DNA of 17,071 nt from JAQUCI01 sp034932685. GTDB taxonomy: Bacteria > Bacillota_I > Bacilli_A > Erysipelotrichales > Erysipelotrichaceae. Where the stretch lies: NCBI GenBank assembly GCA_034932685.1, contig JAYFOM010000036.1, positions 1 to 17,071 of the forward strand, given 5' to 3'. Under the pieces are notes generated by a model. The model was not told where the DNA came from. It worked only from the letters and a program-made list of their open reading frames with translations, and did not search any database. Each line of letters opens with the position of its first letter. Position 1 is the stretch's first letter. The position numbers were made by a program, and so were the translations under genes. Shown here one piece after another: positions 1 to 7,989 of the stretch.

Positions 1-1
1 A

Positions 2-292
2 GTAGCAGCAAGCGTATTAGGTATGACCGTAATTGGTGGATTTGTACCTAGTATGTTGAAATCATTGGTAATCAAATGGTCACCAAGTGTAAGCTTGGAA
101 GGTGAAGGCGGCGTTATCACAGGTAAATCTGATATTCAGAAGACCTTAGATGCAATTCTTCCATACCTATTACCGATACTATTGGTAGGATTCTGTTATT
201 GGTTGATTAAGATCAAAAAAGTTACTCCATTAAAAACGTTGTTGGTTGTATTCGTTCTTATGTTCTTAGCCGGCGCGTTTGGTATCATGTAA
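2..292 (+). CDS. PTS mannose/fructose/sorbose-class EIID subunit, C-terminal part
   Basis: The reading frame is open from the left edge, so this is the 3' end of a longer gene; the Met at 23 is internal. The 96 visible residues look like the C-terminus of an EIID membrane subunit of the mannose-type phosphotransferase system, which together with EIIC moves a sugar across the membrane while EIIAB phosphorylates it. Visible features are a small-residue-rich stretch (VLGMTVIGGFV) as in other EIID proteins, a soluble loop, then two hydrophobic segments (PYLLPILLVGFCYWLI and TLLVVFVLMFLAGAFGIM), with the protein ending directly after the last helix, as is usual in the family. The sugar specificity cannot be read from this fragment. 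The other PTS genes presumably lie to the left of the window. A terminator follows immediately. Confidence 0.8.
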   Translation, partial: VAASVLGMTVIGGFVPSMLKSLVIKWSPSVSLEGEGGVITGKSDIQKTLDAILPYLLPILLVGFCYWLIKIKKVTPLKTLLVVFVLMFLAGAFGIM

Positions 293-313
293 TTTAAGTA
301 AAAATCATAATTG

Positions 314-338
314 AAAAGGCTCATCCAGAGCCTTTTTT
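314..338. terminator. Bidirectional intrinsic terminator between convergent genes
   Basis: AAAAGGCTC (314-322), loop ATCCA, GAGCCTTTT (328-336), then more T on the plus strand. The A-run on the left arm gives a U-run on the minus strand, so the hairpin can end both the PTS transcript and the minus-strand rRNA-modification transcript. The minus-strand stop codon (337-339) lies in the T-run. Confidence 0.85.
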
Positions 339-1023
339 ATATGTTAAATTGATTAAATGGATACCTATCATTTGGCTTGCTTGTGAAAGTCAAGCGTTGA
401 TTTGATATTGGATGTAAAAATGATAACTCATAAGCCCAAAGGGCTATTTGTTGTTTTATCTCCGCTTGTGGATTGTATCTTTGATCACCCCATAATGGAT
501 TGTTACGACTTGCAAACTGAACTCTGATCTGATGAGATCTGCCAGTGATCAAGTCAATTTTTAGTAAAGAAAGATTCTGCTTATGTTCAACTAACTCATA
601 TTTTAGAATGGCAAGTTTTGCATCTTCATGTAAAGGTTCAACAACTTTTACCGTATTGCTTTTTTTATCTTTATACAAATAATCTTTTAATGTTGCTTTT
701 TCTTGTTCAACCTCGCCTAACACAACCGCTAGATAAGTTTTTTCCATTTTGTTCAAACGTATTTGATTTGATAGTCTAGAAGCAGCTTTGCTAGTTTTCG
801 CAAAGACAACGACACCACCAACAGGACGATCTAAACGATGTACCATGCCTAAAAAAGCATCGCCAGGCTTGTTGTATTTTGTAACGAGAAAGCGCTTTAA
901 GATTGATAAAAGATCATCATCATTAGTTTCATCACTTTGCATTAATACATTACAAGGCTTTTCAACAACTAACAGATGATTATCTTCATAGATTATATTG
1001 ATATTAAAGTTCAGCTCGGCCAT
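337..1023 (-). CDS. RluA-family pseudouridine synthase
   Basis: Converts specific uridines in rRNA or tRNA to pseudouridine. From the ATG at 1023 the protein has 228 residues. It shows the RluA signature HRLDRPVGG at residues 62-70, with D65 as the expected catalytic Asp, an N-terminal strand IIYEDNHLLVVEKP (10-23) and the late motif GRSHQIRVQF. There is no N-terminal S4 domain, so it is a short, catalytic-core-only member. I chose 1023 rather than the upstream ATG at 1071 because homologous sequence begins just after it; the extra residues would be hydrophobic and unlike the family. It overlaps the end of the upstream methyltransferase gene by 20 nt, implying translational coupling; no clear Shine-Dalgarno precedes it. 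Which RNA position it modifies cannot be told from sequence alone. Confidence 0.85.
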   Translation of the reverse strand: MAELNFNINIIYEDNHLLVVEKPCNVLMQSDETNDDDLLSILKRFLVTKYNKPGDAFLGMVHRLDRPVGGVVVFAKTSKAASRLSNQIRLNKMEKTYLAVVLGEVEQEKATLKDYLYKDKKSNTVKVVEPLHEDAKLAILKYELVEHKQNLSLLKIDLITGRSHQIRVQFASRNNPLWGDQRYNPQAEIKQQIALWAYELSFLHPISNQRLTFTSKPNDRYPFNQFNI

Positions 1024-1876
1024 AAATACCACAAGGTAAAACGATATCACGATTAGTGATTGGTAATCCAATTGATCCAGTTGTTATTTTTATTTTTGGA
1101 AATCTTTTACTAAGAGTAAGCTTCAAGATATTTTCAAGTGCCATCAAAGAGAATCCCGTTGTGTATGAATTTACAAGAAGGAAAAGAGGTTCATCATCTA
1201 ACAATGAAACAACATTATTTATTAAAGGATAGAGTAATTCTTCAATTTGCCAAACTTCATTATTTGGACCTCTACCATAACTGGGTGGATCCATTATTAT
1301 ACCGTGATATTTGTTGTTACGTCTTAATTCACGTTCAACAAATTTGTTAACATCATCAATGATAAAGCGAATCTTGCGATCTTCAAGCTTACTTAAATAC
1401 ATGTTTTCTTTAGCCCAAGCTACCATGCCTTTTGATGCGTCAACATGGACCACCTCAGCAGCACCAGCACTGGCACATGCCATTGTTGCACCGCCTGTAT
1501 AAGCAAAAAGATTCAGTATCTTTATTGGTTTATTAGCTGCTTTTATCTTTGCTTGCATGTAATCCCAATTAGCACTTTGTTCTGGGAAAAGACCAGTATG
1601 TTTAAAGCCAGTAGGGGCTACCTTAAAAGTTAACTCGTTATAAGAAACAGTCCAATTACTTGGCACTTTCCGCTTAAAATCCCATTTTCCACCACCCTGG
1701 TTTGAGCGATGATAATATCCATCAGCGTTATGCCAAGTATTAAGTCCAGACATTTTAGGCCATATAGCAGTTGGATCAGGACGAGATAAAATAACGTTTT
1801 TCCAACGGTCTAGTTTTTCACCTTCACCAGCATCGATACATTCATAATCTATCCAATTTTTTGCGATAATATCCAT
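1004..1876 (-). CDS. Class I SAM-dependent methyltransferase (rRNA large-subunit type)
   Basis: A 290-residue Rossmann-fold methyltransferase of the RlmI/RlmK-like (COG1092-type) group. SAM-binding motif I is LNLFAYTGG (121-129), the acidic ribose-binding residue is D146 in HVDASKG, and the catalytic motif is DPPSYGRG (196-203), typical of enzymes acting on nucleic acid bases. The N-terminal 90 residues (with KMSGLNTWHN and GGGKWDFKRK) match the family's substrate-binding part, but there is no PUA domain. The start at 1876 is supported by GAGGTT about 5 nt upstream and an extended -10 promoter at 1902-1894. It is followed with a 20-nt overlap by a pseudouridine synthase, so the pair is probably an rRNA-modification operon. 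The exact target base is unknown. Confidence 0.85.
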   Translation of the reverse strand: MDIIAKNWIDYECIDAGEGEKLDRWKNVILSRPDPTAIWPKMSGLNTWHNADGYYHRSNQGGGKWDFKRKVPSNWTVSYNELTFKVAPTGFKHTGLFPEQSANWDYMQAKIKAANKPIKILNLFAYTGGATMACASAGAAEVVHVDASKGMVAWAKENMYLSKLEDRKIRFIIDDVNKFVERELRRNNKYHGIIMDPPSYGRGPNNEVWQIEELLYPLINNVVSLLDDEPLFLLVNSYTTGFSLMALENILKLTLSKRFPKIKITTGSIGLPITNRDIVLPCGIYGRAEL

Positions 1877-1893
1877 ATTAACCTCACACAGTG

Positions 1894-1902
1894 ATTATAA
1901 CA
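1894..1902 (-). promoter_or_regulatory. Extended -10 promoter of the methyltransferase operon
   Basis: The minus strand reads TGTTATAAT, an extended -10 with a perfect hexamer. The expected start point is near 1887, leaving an 11-nt leader that holds the GAGGTT ribosome binding site of the gene starting at 1876. No good -35 is visible, which an extended -10 can tolerate. Confidence 0.6.
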
Positions 1903-1955
1903 TACTAAATGGTATTAACCGATACACAGATCATCATATATTAAAGCAATGTGCG

Positions 1956-1964
1956 TGTTATAAT
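1956..1964 (+). promoter_or_regulatory. Extended -10 promoter directly abutting pcrA
   Basis: TGTTATAAT on the plus strand, the same nine bases as the divergent promoter at 1902-1894. With the last T taken as position -7, +1 falls on 1971, the A of an ATG codon of pcrA, which predicts a leaderless mRNA. No -35 is obvious. Confidence 0.55.
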
Positions 1965-1970
1965 ATGGTC

Positions 1971-4127
1971 ATGAACAATTTCAGTGATCTTCTAAAAAAC
2001 TTAAATGAACAACAAGAAAAAGCTGTCGTAACTAAAAGTCGTTATGTGCGGATTATTGCGGGGGCTGGTAGTGGAAAAACAAGAGTTTTAACGACCAGAA
2101 TAGCGTATTTAATACACGAACTAGGTATATTCGCTGGTCAAATCTTAGCGATAACTTTTACTAATAAAGCAGCTAAGGAAATGAAAATAAGAATTGAATC
2201 CCAGCTTAAAGATGTAGCGAGTGGTGTTCATATCTCTACCATTCATTCACTTTGTGTTTTTATATTGCGAAGAGATATCGTAAGCATGAATATGCCACGT
2301 AATTTTACTGTGCTTGATCAAGATGATCAAAAAAGCATTCTTAAAGAAGCGTATCAACAGTTTGGCATTGAAAGACAAAAGTTTAGTTATGGTAGTATGC
2401 TTGATTATATCGCTAATTGTAAATGTGGGTATGTAAGCACAGAAAGAGCTTATTTATTAGCAGGTAATTATCCTGGACAGGTAGAGAAAGCGAAAGTTTA
2501 TGAATATTATACCAATCGTCAAAAAGAGTTGTATGCCCTTGATTTTGATGATCTGTTATTGGTTACGGTTAAGATGTTTGAAACTTTTCCTGAGATACTA
2601 AAAAGATGGCAAAGCAGATTCGGATATATTCATGTTGATGAATTTCAAGATATCGATCAGATTCAATATAAACTCATCAAGCAATTAGCCGGCAGTGAAA
2701 ATGAAGTGTATGTAGTTGGAGATCCTGATCAAACAATATATACATGGCGAGGTGCTGATATTAACATCATCATGAATTTTGAGAAAGACTTTAAAGACGT
2801 TGATACAATTATATTGAATCAGAATTATCGTAGTGATCCACCTATACTTAATGGTGCAAATAGTATGATCGTTAATAATCGTAATCGGGTTGAAAAGCAA
2901 CTATTCACCAAAAAAGAGGGTGGTGAACTTATTACTCATTTTCGTGGTCAAAATGAAAATCATGAATCGATGTGGATTGCTAATAAAGTAGCGACTTTGA
3001 ATAAAGAGGGTAAAGCGTTGACCGATATGGCAATACTTTATCGTGCTAACTACTTGTCAAGATCGCTTGAGAAAAGTATGGTTGATAATCATATTCCATA
3101 TGTTATATATGGTGGGACACGATTCTATGATCGTGCTGAAATTAAAGATGCTTTATGTTATTTGCGTTTGATCGTTAGTGAGGATGATCTTTCATTAAAG
3201 CGAATCATCAATAATCCAAGACGAAAGCTCGGACAAAAAACCATCGATCGTATCTTTTCACAAGCCAAACAAAAAGGTGTGAGTATGTATCAGATCATTA
3301 AAGAAGAAAGACTCTTTACTGGTATGGTACAGAAGACACTTGACGACTTTGTCTTTATGGTTGAATCTTGGAAAAATAAAAAAGAACTAGCAATCGCTGA
3401 TTTACTTGAGTTAGTCATTAATGAAAGTGGCTATCGTCAAATGCTTGAAGAAGGAAAAGAGATTGAACGGATTGAAAACTTAAAGGAGTTAATTATTGAC
3501 GTTACTAATTTCCAACAAAATAACACTGAAACCAATATTGATGAATACTTACAGATGGTTAATCTTTATACTGATCGTCTTGATAGTGATGAGGGTAATT
3601 ATATTCAACTTATGACGATTCATGCGGCTAAGGGTTTGGAATTTGATACTGTATTTGTTTATGGTTTATCAGAGGGTATTTTTCCTAGTGAGCGTACAAT
3701 GGCTGAAGGTATCAAAGGTTTGGAAGAGGAAAGACGGCTTGCTTATGTCGCTTATACACGTGCTAAGCGTAAATTATTCTTAACTGATAGTATGGGATAT
3801 AGTTATCAAATGAACTGTCCAAAGACTTCAAGTCGCTTTGTGAAAGAGATTGATGAACAGTTTATTGAGCATGTTGGTGCAAATGCTGAATTTATAAAAG
3901 AACAAGTAGAGATGAATAGACATAATATCATCTATAATACTGATGAAAATGAAACACGTAAAAAACAAGCAATATTTAAAAAAGGTGAACTGATACAACA
4001 TACTACATATGGTAATGGTGTTATTGTCAATATCAAAGATGGTATTATGGAAATAGCATTTAGTCATCCACATGGCATTAAAAAGATTATCGAAAATCAT
4101 CCATCAGTTAAAAAAAATGGAGGATAA
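1971..4127 (+). CDS. pcrA: ATP-dependent DNA helicase PcrA (UvrD family)
   Basis: Superfamily 1A 3'-5' helicase used in repair, recombination control and rolling-circle replication. From the ATG at 1971 it has 718 residues, close to the usual PcrA length. All helicase motifs are present in order: Q-motif region NLNEQQEKAV, Walker A GAGSGKT (31-37), motif II DEFQD (223-227, where many PcrA proteins have DEYQD), motif III VVGDPDQTIYTWRG, motif IV NYRS, motif V TIHAAKGLEFDTVF and motif VI EEERRLAYVAYTRA. The C-terminus carries a tail ending in a small Tudor-like stretch (GELIQHTTYGNGVIV). An ATG at 1965 (adding Met-Val) is also possible, but neither start has a Shine-Dalgarno. First gene of pcrA-ligA-camS, the order seen in staphylococci. 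Confidence 0.95.
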   Translation: MNNFSDLLKNLNEQQEKAVVTKSRYVRIIAGAGSGKTRVLTTRIAYLIHELGIFAGQILAITFTNKAAKEMKIRIESQLKDVASGVHISTIHSLCVFILRRDIVSMNMPRNFTVLDQDDQKSILKEAYQQFGIERQKFSYGSMLDYIANCKCGYVSTERAYLLAGNYPGQVEKAKVYEYYTNRQKELYALDFDDLLLVTVKMFETFPEILKRWQSRFGYIHVDEFQDIDQIQYKLIKQLAGSENEVYVVGDPDQTIYTWRGADINIIMNFEKDFKDVDTIILNQNYRSDPPILNGANSMIVNNRNRVEKQLFTKKEGGELITHFRGQNENHESMWIANKVATLNKEGKALTDMAILYRANYLSRSLEKSMVDNHIPYVIYGGTRFYDRAEIKDALCYLRLIVSEDDLSLKRIINNPRRKLGQKTIDRIFSQAKQKGVSMYQIIKEERLFTGMVQKTLDDFVFMVESWKNKKELAIADLLELVINESGYRQMLEEGKEIERIENLKELIIDVTNFQQNNTETNIDEYLQMVNLYTDRLDSDEGNYIQLMTIHAAKGLEFDTVFVYGLSEGIFPSERTMAEGIKGLEEERRLAYVAYTRAKRKLFLTDSMGYSYQMNCPKTSSRFVKEIDEQFIEHVGANAEFIKEQVEMNRHNIIYNTDENETRKKQAIFKKGELIQHTTYGNGVIVNIKDGIMEIAFSHPHGIKKIIENHPSVKKNGG

Positions 4128-4128
4128 T

Positions 4129-6117
4129 ATGAGCAAAGAAAGAATTATTGAATTAAGATCACTACTGAACAAATATAACTATGAGTACTACGCACTAGAA
4201 CAACCATCAGTATCAGATGTTGAGTTTGATCAATTGATGCATGAACTGATCAAGCTTGAAGAACTAAACCCCGATATGTTTGATATTAACTCACCAAGTC
4301 AAAGAGTGGGTGGTGCTATTTCAGATAGTTTTAATAAGATTGTTCATAAACGTCAAATGTTGTCATTAGCTAATGCTTTTAGTCTTGAAGATTTATTAGT
4401 TTTTGATCAAAGAATCAAGAATGATATTGAAAGTGTCGAATATGTGGTTGAACTTAAGATCGATGGTTTAGCAATGTCGGTCGAGTATCAAAATGGTCAA
4501 TTTCACCATAGTGTAACGCGCGGTGATGGTGAAGTGGGAGAAGATGTTAGTGTTAACGTAAGAACGATAAAATCAATACCCTTACTTATAGCAGAAACAC
4601 AAGAGCTTGAGGTAAGAGGCGAAGTATATATGCCAAAGCGCAGCTTTGAGCAACTAAACAAAGAGAAAGAGGCTAAGGGTGAAGCGTTATTCGCTAATCC
4701 ACGCAACGCCGCATCAGGAAGTATTCGCCAACTTGATTCCAAAGTAACAGCAAGTCGTAAGCTTGATGCTTTTTGGTATTATCTTTGCGAAGGTAGTAAA
4801 TTTGGCTTAGAAACACATTATGAAGCACTACAGTGGTTAAAAAGATTAGGCTTTGTGGTTAATCCACTGACAAAAGTATGTGCAAACATCAATGAAGTCT
4901 GGTCATTTATCGAAGAAATAAGTTTAAAAAGAGAAGCGTTACCATATGAAATTGATGGTATTGTTATCAAAGTTAATGATTTTTCTGATCAAGAGCGTTT
5001 AGGATATACCGCCAAGACACCAAGATGGGCAATTGCCTATAAGTTTCCCGCTACCGAAGTAACTACTAAGCTTAAGGAAATATTTGTGACTGTCGGTAGA
5101 ACTGGAAAAATAACACCCAACGCAAAACTTGAACCAGTGTTTGTGGCAGGTACAAAGGTAACCTTCGCTTCACTACACAATGAAGATTTGATCAAATCAC
5201 GTGATATTAGAGAGAATGATTTTGTAGTAGTACGTAAAGCGGGAGATATAATCCCTGAGGTAGTAAGAAGTTTAAAAGAAAAAAGAGATGGAACGCAACA
5301 GGAGTATGTTTTCCCTAAAAACTGTCCGGTATGCCATAGTGAACTTTATCGTAGTATCGATGAAGCAGATAATTACTGCATTAATAATGATTGTCCAGCT
5401 CGAGTAGTTGAAGCGATAAGTCATTTTGCAAGCCGTAATGCCTTAAATATTGAAGGTTTAGGTGGCAAAAAGGTAGAGAAACTCCATCAACTTGGGTATC
5501 TTAAAACCGTTGAAGATATCTATCATTTACATGATCATCGTGAGAAACTATATGATGTTGATAAAATGGGTAAGAAATCAGTAGATAATCTACTTGAGGC
5601 AATAGAGAAAAGTAAAACTTGTAATCTAGATAAGCTTATCAATGGTCTTGGTATTAAACAAGTTGGAGAGAAAGCTGCCAAAGTATTAGCCGAACATTTT
5701 AAAACACTGAACAGAATTCAGACGGCAGATGTTTTAGATTTGATCGCTATTAATGATATTGGTGAGATCACAGCACAAGCAATCAAGCGTTTTTTCCAAG
5801 ACGAAAACAATCAACAGTTGCTTAAAAATCTAACAAGTTTAGGTATAAATACCCAATATCGTAGTGAACAAAAACAAGAAAGTATTTTTACTAATAAAAC
5901 CGTAGTAATAACCGGAACTTTGAGTAACTATGCAAGACAAGAAGCACAATCATTACTTGAAAAGATGGGGGCTAAGGTTAGCGGTAGTGTATCCAAACAA
6001 ACTGATTATTTGTTATGCGGCATTGATGCTGGTAGTAAACTTGATAAAGCACTACAATTTAATGTTACAATCATAAATGAAGAAGAATTTATAGCTGAGG
6101 TGATGAAAAATGCGTAA
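4129..6117 (+). CDS. ligA: NAD+-dependent DNA ligase LigA
   Basis: Joins Okazaki fragments and repair nicks using NAD+. 662 residues, the normal full length. Domain order: Ia NAD-binding region (LRSLLNKYNYEYYALEQPSV), adenylation domain with active-site K110 in ELKIDGLAM, EVRGEV, GIVIKVND and the AKTPRWAIAYKFPA motif, OB fold, a Cys4 zinc finger (C399, C402, C417, C422), helix-hairpin-helix repeats, and a C-terminal BRCT domain (about 588-662, beginning FTNKTVVITGTL). I chose 4129 because GGAGG lies at 4119-4123 and the protein then starts at the family position (MSKERIIELR); the upstream in-frame ATGs at 4072 and 4117 lie in the pcrA tail and lack a binding site. It starts two bases after the pcrA stop, and camS overlaps its end. 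Confidence 0.95.
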   Translation: MSKERIIELRSLLNKYNYEYYALEQPSVSDVEFDQLMHELIKLEELNPDMFDINSPSQRVGGAISDSFNKIVHKRQMLSLANAFSLEDLLVFDQRIKNDIESVEYVVELKIDGLAMSVEYQNGQFHHSVTRGDGEVGEDVSVNVRTIKSIPLLIAETQELEVRGEVYMPKRSFEQLNKEKEAKGEALFANPRNAASGSIRQLDSKVTASRKLDAFWYYLCEGSKFGLETHYEALQWLKRLGFVVNPLTKVCANINEVWSFIEEISLKREALPYEIDGIVIKVNDFSDQERLGYTAKTPRWAIAYKFPATEVTTKLKEIFVTVGRTGKITPNAKLEPVFVAGTKVTFASLHNEDLIKSRDIRENDFVVVRKAGDIIPEVVRSLKEKRDGTQQEYVFPKNCPVCHSELYRSIDEADNYCINNDCPARVVEAISHFASRNALNIEGLGGKKVEKLHQLGYLKTVEDIYHLHDHREKLYDVDKMGKKSVDNLLEAIEKSKTCNLDKLINGLGIKQVGEKAAKVLAEHFKTLNRIQTADVLDLIAINDIGEITAQAIKRFFQDENNQQLLKNLTSLGINTQYRSEQKQESIFTNKTVVITGTLSNYARQEAQSLLEKMGAKVSGSVSKQTDYLLCGIDAGSKLDKALQFNVTIINEEEFIAEVMKNA

Positions 6118-7192
6118 GTCAGTACTATTTATTTTAGCGGCTTTATTGTTGTTAACCGCTTGTAGTCCTAAGGAAGATAGTGATAATAATGTTATCATCC
6201 TAAGTGAAACTAACAAAGGTGAATACACATATGTCATTCCATTTACTGCCAGTGACACTCGCAGTTATCACGGTACTTATCAAAGCCGCTATGATATGGT
6301 TGAGATTGGTGTTGGACTTGAAGAGTATTCAAAAGGTTACTTTCCAGTAAACAGTTATTATGCGCAAGAAGGGCAACTAATCAAGCGTAGTATGTTGTTA
6401 AATCTGGTAGGAAGAGAAAGTGATACTAACACCCAAGGGCTAAACCCAAGTAAAGGAACACCTTTTTTAACTGGTAATGGTAATGAAACGATCATTGATC
6501 CAGTTATCGTCACTGATGTATTTGAATTAAATTTCATCAAGAAAAATAACCCTAATTTGAGTATTGACGGCGTAACTTTAGCTATTATCGTTAATAAAAA
6601 CCAAACTATAACTACTGATGGTGTAACAAGATCATACACTTTATCAGATGATAGACTATGGGAATACGCTACCAACGCTGGTCGTAAACTTGAAAGTTAT
6701 TTGCGTTCGCTTGAAGGATTGGCTGATATACCGCTTTGTATTCTTATCTACAATACCGCTAGCAGTGATGCAACTTTACCAGGAGGCTATATTGCCAGAG
6801 GTTATTTTACCGGACGAACTGGTCAGTTTAGTAAACTAGATGAGAAATGGGTGCTTATGCCAACAACCGAAGCTGGTAGAATAGATGGTGAGACAAATAG
6901 CAAATTATTGAATATGCGTCAAGCGATAGTTGATTTCTTACCCGAGAGTGTCAATGTCATGGGGCAAGCAAAGTATATTGATGGGCAAGCAAGTGTATTA
7001 AAAATAAGCGTGAGAGTGCAAGGAAAAACATACGCTGAAATAAGAGCATTAACACAATACTGTGGTCAACTCATTAGAAGTTTTAATAAAGATATCAAAA
7101 TCATTGTAACGATTACAGCAAATGATCAGGTTGTCGCAATTATTGAGAAGAATCATGAAACAAACGATGTTGTAACAAGCTATCTGAATTGA
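6110..7192 (+). CDS. camS: CamS family lipoprotein (sex-pheromone precursor family)
   Basis: A 360-residue secreted lipoprotein. The signal peptide has Lys/Arg, a hydrophobic core VLFILAALLLL and a lipobox LTAC with C18 as the lipidated residue, so it should be anchored on the outer face of the membrane. The mature part matches CamS, including the region EEYSKGYFPVNSYYAQEGQ and the Gly/Thr-rich segment after it. The molecular role of the mature protein is not established; in staphylococci and enterococci the cleaved signal peptide of CamS yields the cAM373-type mating pheromone. The gene overlaps ligA by 8 nt and has GAGGTGAT 5 nt before its ATG, so it is cotranscribed and coupled. The family call is firm; pheromone activity here is unproven. 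Confidence 0.88.
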   Translation: MRKSVLFILAALLLLTACSPKEDSDNNVIILSETNKGEYTYVIPFTASDTRSYHGTYQSRYDMVEIGVGLEEYSKGYFPVNSYYAQEGQLIKRSMLLNLVGRESDTNTQGLNPSKGTPFLTGNGNETIIDPVIVTDVFELNFIKKNNPNLSIDGVTLAIIVNKNQTITTDGVTRSYTLSDDRLWEYATNAGRKLESYLRSLEGLADIPLCILIYNTASSDATLPGGYIARGYFTGRTGQFSKLDEKWVLMPTTEAGRIDGETNSKLLNMRQAIVDFLPESVNVMGQAKYIDGQASVLKISVRVQGKTYAEIRALTQYCGQLIRSFNKDIKIIVTITANDQVVAIIEKNHETNDVVTSYLN

Positions 7193-7197
7193 TCAAC

Positions 7198-7227
7198 TTG
7201 TCAACATTGCTTAAAAAAGGTTATAAT
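7198..7227 (+). promoter_or_regulatory. Sigma-A-type promoter of the 7340 gene
   Basis: TTGTCA (7198-7203), an 18-nt spacer and TATAAT (7222-7227). Transcription should start near 7234, giving a leader of about 105 nt before the gene at 7340. It lies just after the camS stop, and no terminator separates them, so some read-through from camS is possible. Confidence 0.7.
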
Positions 7228-7260
7228 GTATGCGCTATGGCAGATAGGTATATTAATAAA

Positions 7261-7318
7261 AACTTAAGATAATGCCAAGGCATAATTAATCGTTGTATCT
7301 TATTATATTATCTAAGTT
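7261..7318 (+). promoter_or_regulatory. Long inverted repeat in the 5' leader
   Basis: AACTTAAGATAAT (7261-7273) pairs with ATTATCTAAGTT (7307-7318) over 12 bp with one bulged A. The enclosed 33 nt contain TGCCAAGGCA. TATCTT at 7296-7301 can compete for the same AAGATA bases, so two alternative folds are possible. The 3' arm ends 6 nt before the ribosome binding site of the 7340 gene, a position suited to control of translation or mRNA stability. There is no T-run, so it is not a simple terminator. Confidence 0.45.
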
Positions 7319-7339
7319 ACGATAAAAGGAAGAATTTAC

Positions 7340-7963
7340 ATGTCAAAAATAAATGATAAAACCAAGAAGATATTCAAGTGGTCAAAAGCAAACACCTTAT
7401 TGACTATCGGATTAATACTGATAATGATTCCAGTTACTTTTTTTGGAGTCATTATATTTCAAGCGTATTTCGAATCAGGTAAACCAATCAATGGTGATCG
7501 CATTGCAAATGAAAGAAATGTTGATATCAAACAAACGGCCATTGATGAGTTAGACCAATCAATAAGTAATCTAAGTGAAGTTGAAGATGTGACAATAATC
7601 CTTAAGGTATCAACATTAAGAGTTTATGTTGATGTTAAAAATGATATAGCACAAAGTGATTATGAAGCATTGATAAATGTGATTTATAGTAAGGTTAATG
7701 AAGTATTTCCTGTTGATGTTTATTTTTCTAAGGCAGATACAATGAAACAGTATGATCTTGAGATACACACCTATAATGTCACTGATCCAAGTATTGAAGT
7801 TGATTTTATTTATTACATCACTAACAAAAACGCAGCAATGTTAGAACCATTGACAGAATTAATGTCACAAGCTCGCAATCAAGAACTCGCTGATGAACTT
7901 AGAGGCGATAATGTTGCTAGCGGTATTGTTGATGGTGAAGCTGACCAAGAAGCAGGAGAATAA
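7340..7963 (+). CDS. Conserved-looking single-pass membrane protein of unknown function
   Basis: I do not recognise a named family. The 207-residue protein has a basic N-terminus (MSKINDKTKKIFKWSK), one strong transmembrane segment at about residues 19-42 (LLTIGLILIMIPVTFFGVII), then an extracytoplasmic domain of about 150 residues with alternating beta and helix character, and an acidic tail (DGEADQEAGE). No Cys is present and no lipobox is seen. The soluble part has no obvious catalytic motif. AAAGGAAG at 7325-7332 supports the start. It has its own promoter and a structured leader, and ends in a hairpin terminator, so it forms a monocistronic unit between camS and rlmCD. A cell-envelope role is a guess from topology only. 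Confidence 0.75.
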   Translation: MSKINDKTKKIFKWSKANTLLTIGLILIMIPVTFFGVIIFQAYFESGKPINGDRIANERNVDIKQTAIDELDQSISNLSEVEDVTIILKVSTLRVYVDVKNDIAQSDYEALINVIYSKVNEVFPVDVYFSKADTMKQYDLEIHTYNVTDPSIEVDFIYYITNKNAAMLEPLTELMSQARNQELADELRGDNVASGIVDGEADQEAGE

Positions 7964-7989
7964 GGCAAGCATAACTTGCCTATTTTTTT
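7963..7989 (+). terminator. Intrinsic terminator running into the rlmCD start
   Basis: AGGCAAG (7963-7969), loop CATAA, CTTGCCT (7975-7981), then A and seven T (7983-7989). The left arm uses the last base of the 7340 gene's stop codon. The ATG of rlmCD begins at the very next base after the T-run. Confidence 0.8.

Noticed and set aside
6110..7192. Mycoplasma-type genetic code (UGA as Trp).
   Set aside because: camS ends in TGA at the family's usual length and all Trp positions checked in conserved motifs use TGG.
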